Of a stretch of 64,000 nt of DNA, positions 62,499 to 64,000 are shown piece by piece. The DNA comes from Labilibaculum antarcticum (GTDB lineage Bacteria; Bacteroidota; Bacteroidia; Bacteroidales; Marinifilaceae). The notes under the pieces were generated by a model that saw only the letters and a list, made by a program, of their open reading frames with translations, was not told the DNA's origin and made no database searches. Position numbers and translations under genes: made by a program. The stretch covers positions 1,024,361 through 1,088,360 of the forward strand of contig NZ_AP018042.1 in assembly GCF_002356295.1 (NCBI RefSeq), given 5' to 3'. Each line of letters starts with the position of its first letter. The first letter of the stretch is position 1.

Positions 62499-64000
62499 TT
62501 ACTCCATGGTGACCACGGTGATTCCTGCGCCTCCCATCTGTAGCTTTTCATCACGAAAGTGTTCTACCAAATCTACCGTTTGCAAATATTCGCGAATCAT
62601 TTGGCGAAGAATTCCGCCTCCTGTTCCGTGTAAAATTCTAAATTCACGAACATCCAACATGATGATATCATCAATATGATCGATTACCACCTGCAATGCC
62701 TCTTCGCCACGCATGCCTCGCACATCTAAATCGGCCTTAAAACTCAATTTTCGTGTCGAAATTTTTTCCTGAATTAAGGACGAAGTTCTGTTGTAGGTTT
62801 TCTCATCTTTTTTAATCTGTGACCGGCTCACTTTCGTCAAGCGATTCGCCTTAACCGAAGTAAGAATACTTCCAAAAGCAACTACGGCCGTTTTGCTATT
62901 CACTTCAATCACCTCTCCTACTGTTGATTGATTATCCAACTTTACAAAATCACCTTTTTCAATCACATCAGGATTAAACTGAACTTTTTCTTTCGCTATT
63001 GTTTTTGTTGCAACCGATGTTGTGGATTCATCGCCTGTTTCCTTCTTTATTTTCGGATTTTTCTCCCGATCTTTTAACTTCTGAATCTTCTTTTCAATTC
63101 TCTCCTCCTCTTTCAGTTCTCCTTGGGTTAGTTGAACCTTAACCTGTTCAAATTCTTTACGAATTTCGCGGGTACGTCCCTTTTCAGCCTTGCTCTCCTT
63201 GATTTCGCGAATGGTTTTTTCTATTGATTTGTTCGCGCTATTTAGTAATTGAGCAGCTTCTTCTTTCGCTTTCACAATAATTTCCTTTCGAAGCTTGCTG
63301 GCTTCTTTCAGCTCTTTATCGTATTGCTCTACAAGAGTATTTAGTTTCTTATCACTTTTTCGGATGTTATCCCGTTTATTCTCCCAATACCTCTTATCGC
63401 GAACAATATCACGCAAGTGTTTATCGAAATTGATATGATCTTCACCAATCTTTTCCGTTGCATCTTTTAATATCTCTTCGGGCAAACCGATTTTACGAGC
63501 AATTTCGAATGCAAAAGATGATCCTGGCTTACCAACCAACAATTGAAACAAAGGTTGCATCTGGTGCGAATCGTACAACATGGCTCCATTTTCAATTCCA
63601 TCAGCCTCTGATGCAAAGTGCTTTAATCCTGAATAGTGAGTGGTGATTACGCCTCTTACCTTCTTTCGATTCAGCTTATCCAATATGGCTTCGGCAATGG
63701 CTCCACCCAAAGCAGGTTCGGTACCCGTACCAAATTCATCAATCAAAATCATTGTATCGGTATTGGCATGACGCAAAAAATGCTTCATATTCATCAAATG
63801 AGAACTGTAGGTACTCAAGTCATTTTCAATGGATTGCTCATCGCCCATATCCATGAAAATATTATCAAAAATCCCTACATTCGATTCCTCATCCATGGAA
63901 ACCAACAATCCACACTGAAACATATATTGCAGCAATCCCAAACTCTGAAGACAAACTGATTTACCTCCAGCATTTGGCCCGGAAATTAAAACCATTCTTT
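62499..64000 (-). CDS. mutS2: endonuclease MutS2, C-terminal part (cut by window edge)
   Basis: About 500 residues of the C-terminal part are visible; the N-terminal core lies beyond base 64000 and the frame continues upstream (Arg before MVLISGPNAGGKS), so 63995 is not the start. Motifs are Walker A GPNAGGKS, signature MGDEQSIENDLSTYSSHL, Walker B ILIDEFGTGTEPALGG, a long coiled coil (about 200-320 of the visible part), a KOW-like segment, and the C-terminal Smr nuclease domain (LDVRGMRGEEALQVV, FRILHGTGGGILRQM). MutS2 acts on branched DNA or collided ribosomes, depending on species. Confidence 0.95.
   Translation of the reverse strand, partial: RMVLISGPNAGGKSVCLQSLGLLQYMFQCGLLVSMDEESNVGIFDNIFMDMGDEQSIENDLSTYSSHLMNMKHFLRHANTDTMILIDEFGTGTEPALGGAIAEAILDKLNRKKVRGVITTHYSGLKHFASEADGIENGAMLYDSHQMQPLFQLLVGKPGSSFAFEIARKIGLPEEILKDATEKIGEDHINFDKHLRDIVRDKRYWENKRDNIRKSDKKLNTLVEQYDKELKEASKLRKEIIVKAKEEAAQLLNSANKSIEKTIREIKESKAEKGRTREIRKEFEQVKVQLTQGELKEEERIEKKIQKLKDREKNPKIKKETGDESTTSVATKTIAKEKVQFNPDVIEKGDFVKLDNQSTVGEVIEVNSKTAVVAFGSILTSVKANRLTKVSRSQIKKDEKTYNRTSSLIQEKISTRKLSFKADLDVRGMRGEEALQVVIDHIDDIIMLDVREFRILHGTGGGILRQMIREYLQTVDLVEHFRDEKLQMGGAGITVVTME

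Overview
The window is a piece of a Bacteroidota chromosome. The supporting signs are a SusC/SusD pair with ECF sigma factor and FecR anti-sigma, many Bacteroidota-type lipoproteins, a fused 2-oxoacid dehydrogenase E1, several upstream matches to the Bacteroidota -7 box (TAnnTTTG), and AT-rich intergenic DNA. The mix of fermentative genes (lactate dehydrogenase, glycyl radical enzyme) with a 19-haem cytochrome suggests a marine or sediment facultative anaerobe of the Marinilabiliales type; that placement is inference. No rRNA, tRNA, IS element or CRISPR array was seen.

Layout. 1-3062 (minus): branched-chain amino acid genes ilvD then ilvB (cut by the window edge), preceded by two consecutive leader-peptide/terminator attenuators. 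3489-4507: small envelope/stress operon (YtxH-like, holin-X-like, small protein). 4799-8282: a GNAT/ATP-grasp fusion, a NifX-like protein and a UPF0316 membrane protein. 8460-23427 (minus): energy and amino acid metabolism, with L-lactate dehydrogenase, the multihaem cytochrome, dipeptidyl peptidase IV, a probable trans-4-hydroxyproline dehydratase with its radical-SAM activase, flavodoxin, and E1/E2 of a 2-oxoacid dehydrogenase. 23646-29678: SRPBCC protein, S4 protein, SpmA-SpmB fusion and a giant 17-repeat protein. 29863-32415: a STAND ATPase with an N-terminal DNA-binding-like domain. 33244-42669 (minus): one regulated uptake operon (sigma, FecR, SusC, SusD, zinc peptidase lipoprotein, DUF4302 lipoprotein). 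42887-47331: bleomycin-hydrolase-like peptidase, YjbR protein, a decayed hybrid histidine kinase whose receiver survives, YraN and LD-carboxypeptidase. 47534-49564: metG. 50290-54940: two LytTR regulators on either side of a beta-barrel protein and an Ala/Asp-rich lipoprotein. 55024-64000: oligopeptidase B, RecQ, a Gate-domain membrane protein, an unknown lipoprotein and MutS2 (cut by the edge).

Themes. Peptide use recurs (DPP IV, oligopeptidase B, BlmH-like peptidase, peptidase-carrying Sus locus, hydroxyproline dehydratase). The flavodoxin beside the glycyl radical activase could supply its electrons. The most rewarding non-coding signals are the tandem ilv attenuators, a probable short antisense RNA opposite the susC leader, and a relict second copy of the STAND-gene leader. 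Several stretches are decaying genes rather than empty spacers (9633-9883, 44722-45438, 50076-50210, possibly 62097-62300).
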